Assembly (NCBI GenBank): GCA_017632155.1
Contig: JAGBRZ010000011.1
Coordinates: 1 to 22,223 of the forward strand
Reading direction: 5' to 3'
DNA: 22,223 nt
Origin: Clostridia bacterium
Lineage (GTDB): Bacteria; Bacillota_A; Clostridia; Oscillospirales; CAG-272
The notes under the pieces were generated by a model. That model saw only the letters and a list, made by a program, of their open reading frames with translations, was not told the DNA's origin and did no database searches. This document shows positions 13,931 to 22,223 of the stretch, piece by piece; the first letter of the stretch is position 1; each line of letters starts with the position of its first letter. The position numbers and the translations under genes are program-made.

Positions 13931-15100
13931 TTATTCTCCGAGATCAAGCACGCTTGAAAGTATGTAATTCGACACAAACATACCCATCGAGGTGAAACGG
14001 TATCCACGCTCGTCCTTCTCGACAAATCCGTCATCGACAAACTCATCAAGGCGCACGCCGTATTTTTCGACAAAGGATGTATTGAATCTTCTCTCGAAAT
14101 CCTCAATGACAATACCTTCCGAAAGGCGCATTCCGAGCATAACGTATTCTTCCATACACTCGGCGGAGTCGATCTTTTCGGAGGTGGCAACAATGTTGAT
14201 ATCGGTGCCGATGATCTCAAGACCGTCGATATAATCGCGCACCACGCGGGTTGTCGAGAATCTCTCGTCCTCAAAATAGGAATGCGCGCCCGCACCAAGT
14301 CCGAGATAGTCATCGCAATGCCAATACTTGAGATTGTGGAGCGACGCCGCGCCTCCGCGGCAGAAATTCGAGATCTCGTATCTTTCATATCCGCGCGCGG
14401 CAAGATAATCGACCGCGTGGGTATACATCGAAAATTCAGCCTCTTCACCGGGGAGCACAAGCTTGTCTCGCATTGCGGCAAAAGGAGTGCTTTCCTCGAT
14501 CTTGAGCGCATAAAGCGATATATGATCGGGTCCGAGCGAGGTGATCGCCGTCAGAGTTTCAATGAAGCTCTGCTCGGTCTGCTCGGGAATTCCGTACATA
14601 AGATCGACGCTGATATTGTCAAATCCCGCCTCGCGTGCATCGTTGTAGCAAGTAACAAACTGCTCGTAGGTGTGGATTCTTCCAAGCGCCTTGAGCTCAC
14701 CCGCCTGAGCGCTCTGGCAGCCGATCGAAAGACGGTTTGCGCCAAGGCGGCGAAGCTTCTTGAGATAATCAAGATCAGCCGTTGCGGGGTTGCATTCGAC
14801 CGTGAATTCTGCATATTTATCAACCTTGAAGTTTGCATAGATCGCATCAATGATGCGCGAGATGCGCTTGATATCAAGGTATGTGGGAGTTCCGCCGCCG
14901 ATATAGACCGAATCGATCGTATAATTGCGGCAACGCGAGCTCCAGTCCTCCATCTGCAAAATCAGCGCATCCGTATAGTGCTCAACCACGCCCTTGTTGT
15001 TGGGAACAAAGGAGCAGAAGTCGCAATAATCGCACTTGCTCTTGCAGAAGGGAATGTGTATGTAAAGCCCCAGGGGCTTGCGATTTTTCTTTCCGAACAT
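13931..15100 (-). CDS. hemW: radical SAM heme chaperone HemW
   Basis: HemW-type radical SAM protein, formerly annotated as oxygen-independent coproporphyrinogen oxidase, now regarded as a heme-binding chaperone. The 389 residues start with YIHIPFCKSKCDYCDFCSF. C19, C23 and C26 bind the 4Fe-4S cluster, and the extra C29 is close to the HemN-like CxxxCxxCxC form. GGGTPT at 68-73 binds SAM, followed by ECNPATAD and DLMYGIPEQT. A C-terminal HemN_C region ends in EKDERGYRFTSMGMFVSNYIL. AAAGGAG precedes the ATG and overlaps the lepA stop region; the two genes are 12 bases apart and clearly one transcript, as in many Bacillota. No obvious terminator hairpin follows. Confidence 0.93.
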   Translation of the reverse strand: MFGKKNRKPLGLYIHIPFCKSKCDYCDFCSFVPNNKGVVEHYTDALILQMEDWSSRCRNYTIDSVYIGGGTPTYLDIKRISRIIDAIYANFKVDKYAEFTVECNPATADLDYLKKLRRLGANRLSIGCQSAQAGELKALGRIHTYEQFVTCYNDAREAGFDNISVDLMYGIPEQTEQSFIETLTAITSLGPDHISLYALKIEESTPFAAMRDKLVLPGEEAEFSMYTHAVDYLAARGYERYEISNFCRGGAASLHNLKYWHCDDYLGLGAGAHSYFEDERFSTTRVVRDYIDGLEIIGTDINIVATSEKIDSAECMEEYVMLGMRLSEGIVIEDFERRFNTSFVEKYGVRLDEFVDDGFVEKDERGYRFTSMGMFVSNYILSSVLDLGE

Positions 15101-15112
15101 AAATTTACTCCT

Positions 15113-16924
15113 TTAGTTATCGTCTCCAAGCTTAAGCACCGACATAAAGGCTTCGGGGGAAACCTGAACCGAGCCGAGCTTACGCATCTTCTTTTTACCT
15201 TCCTTCTGCTTTTCAAGCAGCTTCTTCTTACGGGTAATGTCACCGCCGTAGCACTTGGCAAGAACGTCCTTGCGCATTGCCTTTACGGTCTCTCTCGCTA
15301 TGATGCGCGCACCGATAGCCGCCTGAATCGGAATCTCGAAGAGCTGGCGCGGGATATTTTCCTTGAGTCTTTCTGCAATCTTACGTGCACGGGCATATGC
15401 CTTTTCCTCGTGAACAATGAAGGAAAGCGCGTCGACCTGATCACCGTTGAGAAGGATATCGAGTCTGCAAAGCTTGGATGCGCGGTACTCGTACATTTCG
15501 TAATCGAGCGACGCATATCCTCTCGAGCGCGACTTGAGCGCGTCGAAGAAGTTATAAATGATCTCGTTGAGCGGGAGCTCGTAGTGAAGCTCGACGCGGA
15601 TGTTATCAAGGTACTTCATATCCTTGAACACGCCTCGGCGGTCCTGACAGAGATCCATCAGAGTTCCAACGTATTCCTGAGGCGTGATGATGCTTGCCTT
15701 GACGATCGGTTCGTAAGCTACATCGATCTCATCGGGCTGGGGATAATCGGTGGGGTTGTCTATACGGCGCATCTCGCCGTCCTTGGTCTTGACCTCGTAG
15801 ATAACGCTAGGTGCGGTGGTGATGAGGTCGAGATTGAACTCACGCTCAAGGCGCTCCTCGATGATCTCCATATGGAGCAGTCCAAGGAATCCGCATCGGA
15901 ATCCGAAGCCGAGCGCGGTCGAGGTCTCGGGCTCAAAGGTGAGCGCCGCATCATTGAGCTGAAGCTTGAGAAGTGCCTCGCGAAGGTCCTCGTAGCGGGA
16001 GCCGTCCTCGGGGTAAATTCCCGCGAAAACCATGGGCTGAACCGCCTTAAATCCGGGCAGAGCCTCGGTTGCGGGTTCGTCCGCAAGAGTTACCGTATCA
16101 CCGACACGTGTATCCGAAATATTCTTGATGGAAGCCGTGAGGTATCCAACCTCGCCGACTGAAAGCTCATCGCGCGGCTTAAGGCCGAAAGCCTCCATTG
16201 AGCCAACTGCCGTGGTCTCAAAGACAGCGCCGGTGCTCATAAGCTTGATCTTGTCGCCCGTGCGGAGAGTTCCGTCGATGATTCGGATATAAACCACAAC
16301 TCCGAGATAGGAATCGTAATATGAGTCAAAAATAAGTGCGCGAAGGGGAGCATCCGGATCTCCCTCGGGATTCGGAATATCGCGAACGACTGCTTCAAGC
16401 ACGTCGTGGATATTGAGTCCGACCTTCGCCGAAACTGCGGGGCAATCCTCGGCGGGAATACCGATGATGTCCTCAATTTCGTTACGGCAACGCTCAATAT
16501 CGGCGCTGGGCAGGTCGATCTTATTGATGACGGGAACGATCTCAAGTCCCGCATCGACCGCAAGATAAGCATTTGCAAGCGTCTGAGCCTCTATTCCCTG
16601 CGTTGCGTCAACGACGAGAAGAGCTCCCTCGCAAGCATTGAGCGAGCGGGAAACCTCGTAGTTAAAGTCAACGTGGCCGGGGGTGTCGATGAGGTTGAAA
16701 ATGTAGTCCTCACCGCTGTCTGCCTTATAGTCAAGTCTTACCGCGCGCGCCTTGATGGTAATTCCACGCTCGCGCTCAAGGTCCATGTTGTCAAGGACCT
16801 GCTCCTCCATATCGCGCTTTGCAACCGCGCCCGTTTCCTCAAGCAGACGGTCTGCAAGAGTCGACTTTCCGTGGTCGATATGCGCTATAATCGAAAAGTT
16901 TCTGATCTTTTTGTTGTTTGCCAT
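15113..16924 (-). CDS. lepA: elongation factor 4 (LepA)
   Basis: Ribosome-associated translational GTPase acting on elongation or initiation-stage ribosomes. The 603 residues match the family length. G1 is AHIDHGKS (14-21), G3 DTPGHVDF and G4 NKIDLP. The LepA-specific C-terminal domain is present and ends with [19 protein letters not shown]. The ATG is preceded by GAGAG, a modest ribosome site. Its promoter is at 16970-16998 and hemW follows in the same transcript. Confidence 0.97.
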   Translation of the reverse strand: MANNKKIRNFSIIAHIDHGKSTLADRLLEETGAVAKRDMEEQVLDNMDLERERGITIKARAVRLDYKADSGEDYIFNLIDTPGHVDFNYEVSRSLNACEGALLVVDATQGIEAQTLANAYLAVDAGLEIVPVINKIDLPSADIERCRNEIEDIIGIPAEDCPAVSAKVGLNIHDVLEAVVRDIPNPEGDPDAPLRALIFDSYYDSYLGVVVYIRIIDGTLRTGDKIKLMSTGAVFETTAVGSMEAFGLKPRDELSVGEVGYLTASIKNISDTRVGDTVTLADEPATEALPGFKAVQPMVFAGIYPEDGSRYEDLREALLKLQLNDAALTFEPETSTALGFGFRCGFLGLLHMEIIEERLEREFNLDLITTAPSVIYEVKTKDGEMRRIDNPTDYPQPDEIDVAYEPIVKASIITPQEYVGTLMDLCQDRRGVFKDMKYLDNIRVELHYELPLNEIIYNFFDALKSRSRGYASLDYEMYEYRASKLCRLDILLNGDQVDALSFIVHEEKAYARARKIAERLKENIPRQLFEIPIQAAIGARIIARETVKAMRKDVLAKCYGGDITRKKKLLEKQKEGKKKMRKLGSVQVSPEAFMSVLKLGDDN

Positions 16925-16969
16925 TTTATACTCTCATTATGAAAATTTAATTACATATAGTCAGTATAT

Positions 16970-16998
16970 ATTATACCTTAATTAGAGAAAGAAAACAA
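16970..16998 (-). promoter_or_regulatory. promoter of lepA-hemW
   Basis: Minus-strand TTGTTT (16993-16998), 17-base spacer and TATAAT (16970-16975), about 45 bases upstream of the lepA ATG. The only other content of the 386-base gap 16925-17310 is the heptamer repeats and the hairpin listed separately. Confidence 0.75.
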
Positions 16999-17036
16999 GA
17001 GGATTTTGAAAAAATTTATCAATAATTAAAGAAAAA

Positions 17037-17091
17037 AGTGGACAGTGGACAGTGGACAGGCAAGTGGACAGTGGTTAGTGGACAGTGGACA
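17037..17091 (+). repeat. seven AGTGGAC-type heptanucleotide repeats
   Basis: Plus-strand units are AGTGGAC x3, a five-base break (AGGCA), then AGTGGAC, AGTGGTT, AGTGGAC and AGTGGAC. The array lies between the lepA promoter and the terminator of the next gene. A shorter copy in the opposite orientation lies at 17280-17310. Confidence 0.88.
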
Positions 17092-17159
17092 GAAAGATGC
17101 GACATAATAATTTAATGCATATTTTTGCAATCCATTGTACCGACTGATAATTTTATACA

Positions 17160-17207
17160 AAAAGCTCGGATAATAAGAAGTTTTTGCTTCAAAATATCCG
17201 AGCTTTT
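17160..17207 (-). terminator. terminator of the VTC/DUF4956/Cthe_2159-like unit
   Basis: A 13-bp stem (17160-17172 with 17195-17207, AAAAGCTCGGATA/TATCCGAGCTTTT) carries a nested GAAG/CTTC hairpin in its loop. The U-rich side of the stem is on the exit path of minus-strand transcription. Confidence 0.75.
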
Positions 17208-17279
17208 AGTTTATTTGGGTTTTGTAGTGAACGGTGTTTTGAGTATACCGAACAAAATTATTTGTGTGCCCGCAACTTT

Positions 17280-17310
17280 CTGTCCACTGTCCACTGTTCA
17301 CTGTCCACTA
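17280..17310 (-). repeat. CAGTGGA heptamer repeats directly after a stop codon (inverted partner of 17037-17091)
   Basis: Minus strand from the base after the TAA stop (17311-17313): TAGTGGA, CAGTGAA, CAGTGGA, CAGTGGA, CAG. It is the same unit as at 17037-17091 in opposite orientation, about 190 bases away. Confidence 0.85.
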
Positions 17311-19479
17311 TTAATTCCACTTCACTCCACTCTCATCCACTTTCGCTTCGCTTGAAGCCGAGGACGAAATTTTAGCATCCTTATCGCCGATAAAGATAAC
17401 AAGTCCGTTCAGAGTGGTAGGCATTTTCAGTGTCAGGATATCTCCGACGGCGAGGTATTCACCCGAATTCAATCGGAGGGATGTGCTCTGCGCAACAGAG
17501 TCAAAATTCTGACAATGCTTCGCCTCGCTTGACATTCCGCCCGAGGGCATAAGCGCAAAGACGTAGCCGCCCGTGTAGCTGTATCCCCTTTCGCTGTCGA
17601 TTGCAGAGTTGCCGCCCGAAGTTGAGATCACAACCGTTTTACCGCCACCGAAGATGATACCCTTATAGGAATCACGACTGTTTGAGTCAATGCCGTCGCC
17701 CGAAGCGTAAATATAAAGCTCGCCGCCCTTAATTTCAATACCTGTGCCCGAGGTTGCCTGCGAGTTGATACCGTCGTCGCTCGATCTGACGGAAATGTCC
17801 CCGCCCGAGATAACGACACGGTTACCTTCAATGCCCTCGTAGCTGTTTGTGATGCTGACGTTGCCGCTTGAAATAGTGAGAACTCCGTCGGCGTGCATAC
17901 CGTCATCGTTTGAGTAGATTGAAAGATTTCCGCCGCTGACGGTCACGTTGCCCGTGGGATTCTTGCCGTTTTCAAGCAGAGTATCGGCATTCGCGTGGAT
18001 GCCGTCATCGTAAGCCTTGATAAAGATATCACCGCCCTTGATGACGATCTCATTTGCCGCCTTGATGCCCTTTGCAGAGTGGTCGGATTTTTGCGAATTG
18101 CCGCCAAATCCGCCCATTCCACCGCCGCCGGGACGTCCGCCGCCCATTCCCGGGAATCCGCCCGGGCGTTGATCCATCGAATAATTCGTCCATCTGACCT
18201 CAAAGGAGCCTCCGTTTTCGGTAAGCTCGAGCATATCATAGCTTTCATTGATCGAAATCGACTGCGATGCTGCTGCATATTCGCCGTTTTCGGGCTTCTG
18301 ATTTGCGGTGTAGGCAAATATCTGCATCTTGGTATAACCCGCGGGCTTATCTATCTCGTAAATAAATCCCGATGCAGCTTGCGGTTGCTGAGAATCCGTT
18401 TTACCCGGTCTGCTGCCACCGGGCTGCTTGCCGCCTTGCATACCGCCCTCGGGAGCATCGGGAGGAGTCCCTTGCGGCATCCCGCCCATATCGGTTCCCG
18501 ATTCAAGCTTTGCGGTCTTCCATATAATCTCGCCCGCATCGTTCGTGTATTTCACGGCAAAATTATACTGATTCGAGGCAAAGCGGATGTAATAAACGCT
18601 TTCGCTGACCGCCGTTATCTCCTCGGAATACTCGGAGAATTTATCGGTGTAAACATTCAGCTCCGCCGTGCCATCGACTATCGCGTCGTGCGAGGCGTCG
18701 ATGCCGTCCGAGGCGGAATAAATATCGATCTTACCGCCGAGGATGCTGATATCTCCGCGCTGATTGCCCTTATCGGAGATATCGCTGTTAGAGGTCTTGA
18801 TGCCGTCGCCGCCGCGCGAGATGAGCACGATATTGCCCGACTCAACGCTGACGCTGTCGTTGCCCTTAAGTGCGTTATCGATGCAGGTAACGGTAAGGTT
18901 CAGATTTTTGACCTCAAGGTCATCCTTGGTGTGAATGCCGTTGTTGTTCTGCGACTCGACGGTCAGGCTTCCCTTTCCACCCACCTGCATATCGCATTCA
19001 ACGTGAAGAGCGCCCGAATGAACACCCTCCGCGCTCGAATCGACCGCCTCGCGCAGATCGTAAATAAAGTTTGCCGTATCCTTTTTCGCCGTCAGCGTGA
19101 ATTTATCGCCGCCGTTGACCACGATGGGCGACTCGGTATTGCTTTGAACAAGCGCGCCCTCAAGCACCAGCTCGAATTTATACTCACCTGCGTCGATGAC
19201 AATATACCCGCCAAGGTCGCCCTTTATCGTATAGATCGAATCGGCTGTAAGTCCCGAAAAGGACAAAATTCCATTTTCAAGAGTGTACGCATTCGGCGTA
19301 CCCTCGGTGCAAATGACTTGCAGATTGGTTTCAATATTCTCCTTGACGTGCTCAAAACCGATGTCGCTCACCTCGGCAGTTTCACCGACCACCGTGTCAT
19401 CCGTCGGGGGAACGATATTGGGTCCGCAAGAGGAAAACACCAACAGCAACGCCAATAAAATCACAAAAAATCTTTTCAT
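17311..19479 (-). CDS. lipoprotein with Cthe_2159-type carbohydrate-binding beta-helix domain
   Basis: A 722-residue exported protein. MKRFFVILLALLLVFSSC is a lipoprotein signal with the acylated Cys at 18. From about residue 75 the sequence is made of short repeated strands with the recurring pattern GDGI/DDGIH/NDGMHADG (for example SRGGDGIKTSN, SASDGIDASHD, AYDDGIHANAD, YSNDDGMHADG). This is typical of the Cthe_2159 family (PF14262), whose founding member is a calcium-loaded beta-helix that binds cellulose and pectin-like polymers. Two Gly/Pro/Met-rich low-complexity inserts split the repeats (MGGMPQGTPPDAPEGG and GMGGGRPGGGGMGG). The ATG overlaps the DUF4956 stop by one base (TGATG). The C-terminus VDESGVKWN lies next to the heptamer array. 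Confidence 0.87.
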   Translation of the reverse strand: MKRFFVILLALLLVFSSCGPNIVPPTDDTVVGETAEVSDIGFEHVKENIETNLQVICTEGTPNAYTLENGILSFSGLTADSIYTIKGDLGGYIVIDAGEYKFELVLEGALVQSNTESPIVVNGGDKFTLTAKKDTANFIYDLREAVDSSAEGVHSGALHVECDMQVGGKGSLTVESQNNNGIHTKDDLEVKNLNLTVTCIDNALKGNDSVSVESGNIVLISRGGDGIKTSNSDISDKGNQRGDISILGGKIDIYSASDGIDASHDAIVDGTAELNVYTDKFSEYSEEITAVSESVYYIRFASNQYNFAVKYTNDAGEIIWKTAKLESGTDMGGMPQGTPPDAPEGGMQGGKQPGGSRPGKTDSQQPQAASGFIYEIDKPAGYTKMQIFAYTANQKPENGEYAAASQSISINESYDMLELTENGGSFEVRWTNYSMDQRPGGFPGMGGGRPGGGGMGGFGGNSQKSDHSAKGIKAANEIVIKGGDIFIKAYDDGIHANADTLLENGKNPTGNVTVSGGNLSIYSNDDGMHADGVLTISSGNVSITNSYEGIEGNRVVISGGDISVRSSDDGINSQATSGTGIEIKGGELYIYASGDGIDSNSRDSYKGIIFGGGKTVVISTSGGNSAIDSERGYSYTGGYVFALMPSGGMSSEAKHCQNFDSVAQSTSLRLNSGEYLAVGDILTLKMPTTLNGLVIFIGDKDAKISSSASSEAKVDESGVKWN

Positions 19480-20150
19480 CAGAGCTCATTCTCCTCGGGC
19501 GCGGTGCACAGCGAGATCTCAAGATTGCCGTTTCTCTCGCGCAGAGCGTCGATCATATCCTTCTGTCGCGAATTGTCTTTTAGATCAACGATATAAGTCA
19601 ACTTATAAAGACTTCCCATACTTGCGGTCTTGGTCTTAACCAAATGCGCGCTTCTTGCATATTCCTTGAAGACCGGATCAAACGCGCCGTCAAAATTCAG
19701 CGACTCGGGAATGGTCACGTGAAGCTCATATTCGCGCTCGCGCTTGATCGGTATGAGTGAAAAGACGAGCATAATTATCGAAATCACAGCCGTGAAAAGA
19801 AGCGCGATCGTAACGTAACCGGCAGCGGACGCAAGTCCCGCCGTCATAGCAAGAAAGATCGATGCTATCTCACGCGCCTTTCCGGGTACGGAGCGGAAGC
19901 GTACAAGCGAAAACGCACCCGCAACGGCAATTCCCGTGCCGACATTGCCGTTGACCATCATAATGACCGTCTGTACTATCGCGGGTAGCAAAAGCACGGT
20001 GACGGCAAAGCTCTTGGTCACGTTATTGCGGAATGCGGTGGCAAAAAGTACGATAAGTCCGCATAGAAGCGAAGTTCCAAGCGCGATCAGGTAAGATTGC
20101 AGAGTAAGTCCCGCACCCGCGGTGATTATCGATGTAAAAATGTCATTCAT
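19479..20150 (-). CDS. DUF4956 membrane protein
   Basis: A 223-residue protein with four or five hydrophobic segments in its first 130 residues (YLIALGTSLLCGLIVLFATA, SFAVTVLLLPAIVQTVIMMV, then TGIAVAGAF and a paired segment ending MLVFSLIPI). The conserved membrane motif GAFSLVRFRSVPGKAREI precedes a cytosolic alpha/beta tail (LHVTIPES to NGNLEISL). This matches DUF4956, whose function is unknown. I prefer the ATG at 20150, with AGAGGA eight bases upstream; an in-frame TTG at 20156 overlaps the previous stop and is also possible. It is regularly encoded next to VTC-domain enzymes, as here, and may be the membrane partner of the VTC protein. Confidence 0.87.
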   Translation of the reverse strand: MNDIFTSIITAGAGLTLQSYLIALGTSLLCGLIVLFATAFRNNVTKSFAVTVLLLPAIVQTVIMMVNGNVGTGIAVAGAFSLVRFRSVPGKAREIASIFLAMTAGLASAAGYVTIALLFTAVISIIMLVFSLIPIKREREYELHVTIPESLNFDGAFDPVFKEYARSAHLVKTKTASMGSLYKLTYIVDLKDNSRQKDMIDALRERNGNLEISLCTAPEENEL

Positions 20151-20152
20151 TG

Positions 20153-20866
20153 TCAAATCCTCTTTTCATTCATTATGTCAATATAAGCTCTTCCGTATTT
20201 TGAAAAGGACGTGGGGTAAATTTTCAGCTCATCGAGCGCGTGCGAAAGCCACAAGGGCATCGCGCCGTCGGTTTTGATCTCCATAAGAGAAAATGAATCT
20301 CCAAGGAGTGTTTTGCCGTATGAACCGTGAGTGAGATCAAGATCTGTATTCCGATACCTCACCGCGCTGTCAAAAGTGATGCGAAGCGCGGGCAGATCGC
20401 GGACGAAAAAGGCATCTCGCTCATAGGAAACCACCGCCGCAGGCTTCGGATGCGAATAAAAATGCATCGAATAGTCGATCTCACGCATTATCTGCGAATC
20501 GGGAGGGCTCGCGCCGCCGTTTATGTAATCCATAGCATCGGCGAGCGTCAGCGCAATCCTGCGCTTATAAACAACGCCCTTGTATTTCTTTTTGATCTCA
20601 AGAAACGTCTTTGAATCCGCGCTCGGAGTGCCGTAGGTTCGAAGGCGGAGCTTTTCTTTGTAGGCGTGCCCCCACTCCTTTGCCTCGATCGAGGCGCGGA
20701 TGATGCGAAAATCGGGCGTGTCGAGATAAAGGCTCGATATCGTACTGTGACCGTATTTATCGGGAACGAGCATCGGGGCGATCTTTTGGAGCAAAGCCTC
20801 GCGCTCCCGCTCGGTCAGCAGATATTTCTTCTCCACACGCTTAAAAATGAAATTGTCTTTTGCCAC
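20153..20866 (-). CDS. VTC-domain (polyphosphate polymerase-like) protein
   Basis: A 237-residue soluble protein with the triphosphate-tunnel VTC core that in yeast Vtc4 makes polyphosphate from ATP. Visible basic and acidic tunnel motifs are RVEKKYLL (10-17), SSLYLDT (44-50), EKLRLRTYG (71-79), FLEIKKKYKGVVYKRR (88-103), SYERDAFF, LRITFD, MEIKTD (195-200) and SFSKYGRAY. It has no membrane segment, unlike the yeast complex. I chose the GTG at 20866 because AAGGAGG lies six bases upstream. A longer frame from 20932 starts upstream of the predicted promoter and cannot be translated from it. It is the first gene of the three-gene cassette. Whether it makes polyphosphate or another product is not known from sequence. 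Confidence 0.87.
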   Translation of the reverse strand: MAKDNFIFKRVEKKYLLTEREREALLQKIAPMLVPDKYGHSTISSLYLDTPDFRIIRASIEAKEWGHAYKEKLRLRTYGTPSADSKTFLEIKKKYKGVVYKRRIALTLADAMDYINGGASPPDSQIMREIDYSMHFYSHPKPAAVVSYERDAFFVRDLPALRITFDSAVRYRNTDLDLTHGSYGKTLLGDSFSLMEIKTDGAMPLWLSHALDELKIYPTSFSKYGRAYIDIMNEKRI

Positions 20867-20896
20867 GGCGCGCCTCCTTTCGGATTTTTCAAGGGA

Positions 20897-20924
20897 ATTA
20901 TACACCTCTTCTGAATTTTTCCAA
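20897..20924 (-). promoter_or_regulatory. promoter of the VTC/DUF4956/Cthe_2159-like unit
   Basis: Minus-strand TTGGAA (20919-20924), 16-base spacer and TATAAT (20897-20902). The predicted transcript starts near 20890, leaving a leader of about 25 bases before the GTG at 20866. No other signal is visible up to the terminator at 20971. Confidence 0.7.
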
Positions 20925-20970
20925 TGATTCAAAACTAAAAATTATGTGAAAATTTGGTGTTTTTTCATCA

Positions 20971-21000
20971 CAAAAGCCCGATGCGAACATCGGGCTTTTG
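20971..21000 (-). terminator. terminator of the partial GH-like gene
   Basis: Perfect 13-bp stem (20971-20983 with 20988-21000, CAAAAGCCCGATG/CATCGGGCTTTTG) with a four-base loop, five bases past the stop codon at 21005. It ends in TTTTG on the minus strand. Confidence 0.88.
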
Positions 21001-21004
21001 ATTT

Positions 21005-22223
21005 TTATTTAATTATCTTATACTCACCCGGAGCAATGCTCACGCCACGATATGTCTTTTCTTCTTCGGAGAAGTTACCGACGATCTCGGTGCCGTTTTC
21101 GTAGGCTGCGATCTCGATGCCGTCCGCCGTGACGTAATCCGACATATAAACCTTTTGCAGATGCGAGAGTGCTTCATACTCGCGCTGTGCCTCGGCAATG
21201 CGGTCGCAGGCAAAAGCAAGATCCTCGTCCGTGTCGGTGAGAAAATCAATCTCGCCCATCCAGTTTTTCGCACCCGTGCGGAATTTTGAGTGGAAGTAGA
21301 AGGAAGGACGTCCGCCGCGAAGAATGAAAGTCAGCTTATCCTCGGGGTTCTTGATCGGATAATTAACTGTGGGGCTTGTGGGGTTATAGAGCAGAATTCC
21401 GTGATAGGTCAGCTCAAAGAAAGGCAGGTGAGCATCGGCAAGCGGATATTCCTTGCGACCAAATCCGTCGCCGAAGCTGACGTAAAGTCCGTAATCAAGG
21501 TTTCCGAGCGCAAAATCAAAGCAACCCTCGGACGAAAAACCGCCGAACATACCCATTTGAGTGTTCATAATGGTGTTCACGTACTTGATGCCGTCCGCAG
21601 TCGTGCAAGGGTGCTTGGGCGAATGGCAAGTATCGGGCTCGACTATTGAAATAACATCATTGAAATGCAAACCATTCTCACCGTATTTCACAAGTTCGGG
21701 AACTGTGCCGAGCGAGGTATACATCTGCCTTTCGGGGCAAACGTGGTAGGCATAGCCTCCGCTGTAATCGCCTATCTGCAGATACTCGCCCGACTCGTCC
21801 ATTGCAATATCGTCCCACGAGAAGCAATCGGCAAGCTCATAGGCGTCAATAAGATTGGTATGAGTCGAGATTCGGTAGCCGAGGCTTTTGACGTATGCGA
21901 AAGTCTTTTTCATCTCTTCCTCGCCACCGAGTGTCGGCTCAACGGGGAAAAGCTGCGGGAATGCGCCGTCGTGACCTCCGAGATTCCAACCGACGAGCTG
22001 AAGTTCGCACTCTTTGACGCCCCTTTCGTGAAGCGCATCGGCAATATCGCGCACGCGGGCGAAATCGCAAGCGACGTGAACAGGCGGCTGATTTTCGGGA
22101 GTCTGGTGCTTGACGGGAGAGGGACTCTGCTTCCAACCCATACGGATCCTGATAAGCGGTGAGCGGCTTGCGTAGTCAACCACCGCCCTCTCACGGCATT
22201 TATCCGCAAGCGGGATGATCTCA
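21005..22223 (-). CDS. glycoside-hydrolase-like protein, possibly DUF6259 (N-terminus outside window)
   Basis: The frame stays open to the window edge, so the start is missing and about 405 C-terminal residues are visible. Landmarks of a TIM-barrel glycosidase-like protein are VHVACDFARVRDIADALHERG, ELQLVGWNLGGHDGAFPQ, LGYRISTHTNLIDAY, HVCPERQMYTS and GGFSSEGCFDFALGN, where Ser-Glu-Gly could hold a catalytic Glu. A small C-terminal domain reads YVTADGIEIAAYENGTEIVGNF, as in beta-sandwich tails of glycosidases. The WNLGGHD block and barrel layout remind me of DUF6259, but I cannot confirm the family. A GTG at 22183 is only an internal codon, since coding-quality sequence (ADKCRERAVVDYA) continues upstream of it. 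Its hairpin terminator is at 20971-21000. Confidence 0.75.
   Translation of the reverse strand, partial: EIIPLADKCRERAVVDYASRSPLIRIRMGWKQSPSPVKHQTPENQPPVHVACDFARVRDIADALHERGVKECELQLVGWNLGGHDGAFPQLFPVEPTLGGEEEMKKTFAYVKSLGYRISTHTNLIDAYELADCFSWDDIAMDESGEYLQIGDYSGGYAYHVCPERQMYTSLGTVPELVKYGENGLHFNDVISIVEPDTCHSPKHPCTTADGIKYVNTIMNTQMGMFGGFSSEGCFDFALGNLDYGLYVSFGDGFGRKEYPLADAHLPFFELTYHGILLYNPTSPTVNYPIKNPEDKLTFILRGGRPSFYFHSKFRTGAKNWMGEIDFLTDTDEDLAFACDRIAEAQREYEALSHLQKVYMSDYVTADGIEIAAYENGTEIVGNFSEEEKTYRGVSIAPGEYKIIK

Noticed and set aside
14282..16162. Long plus-strand open frame of 626 codons
   Set aside because: It is antisense to hemW and lepA and spans both genes; the minus-strand products have complete family motifs, and the plus frame shows none.
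17037..17310. CRISPR array or origin iterons
   Set aside because: Units are only seven bases with no unique spacers, and no cas or replication gene is nearby.
17125..17355. Small plus-strand protein of 76 residues
   Set aside because: Its sequence is translated terminator hairpin and heptamer repeats; no ribosome site or homologous pattern.
17995..19458. Plus-strand open frame of 487 codons
   Set aside because: Antisense to the lipoprotein gene; Arg/Ile-rich composition without motifs, ribosome site or promoter.
20867..20932. Extended N-terminus of the VTC protein
   Set aside because: It would start upstream of the likely promoter at 20897-20924, while the GTG at 20866 has a near-perfect ribosome site.

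Overview
The window reads as chromosomal DNA of an anaerobic, low-to-mid GC Gram-positive of the class Clostridia (Bacillota), probably an uncultured gut-type lineage. The evidence is the gene set and the signals. It has a rimO-pgsA pair, adjacent lepA and hemW, a DUF1292 protein and a pyrophosphate-type phosphofructokinase. It also has sigma-A type promoters with strong GGAGG ribosome binding sites, secreted proteins with Lys-rich membrane anchors, and a Cthe_2159/DUF4956/VTC cassette. I see no transposase, phage gene, CRISPR array, tRNA or rRNA. Genus-level placement is not possible from reading alone.

Layout. 1-3584 (+): a tightly packed housekeeping operon of an aminotransferase (cut by the window edge), trpS, rimO and pgsA, closed by a hairpin. 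3727-4481 (+): an XRE regulator and an overlapping small ORF that repeats the regulator's C-terminal domain. 4556-5869 (-): enolase. 5961-11252 (-): five genes that look like one transcript, running from a promoter at 11292-11320 to a palindromic terminator at 5925-5956. In transcription order they are SGNH hydrolase, SGNH hydrolase with a long TEP-repeat stalk, PPi-phosphofructokinase, DUF4886 (SGNH-like) and a short-chain dehydrogenase. 11442-13166 (+): a divergent gene with a near-perfect promoter for a secreted, membrane-anchored glycoside-hydrolase-like protein. 13167-13522: no protein gene, but an array of small hairpins, a bidirectional terminator and a candidate structured RNA on the minus strand that resembles 6S RNA. 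13523-16924 (-): a DUF1292 protein, hemW and lepA. 16925-17310: the lepA promoter plus heptanucleotide repeats in opposite orientations around a terminator hairpin. 17311-20866 (-): a translationally coupled VTC-domain enzyme, DUF4956 membrane protein and Cthe_2159-type lipoprotein. 21005-22223 (-): the C-terminal part of a glycoside-hydrolase-like protein that runs off the window.

Working together. The (+) left arm handles translation and membrane lipid synthesis, and lepA/hemW on the right handle ribosome function and heme trafficking. The middle and right hold a surface and envelope theme: two exported SGNH esterases, an exported GH-like enzyme and the lipoprotein cassette.

The best candidates for under-described biology are the VTC/DUF4956/Cthe_2159 cassette, the hairpin array next to the candidate RNA, the heptamer repeats that begin at or next to the stop codons of two unrelated genes, and the shared Gly-Cys/hydrophobic/Lys tails of the two SGNH proteins.
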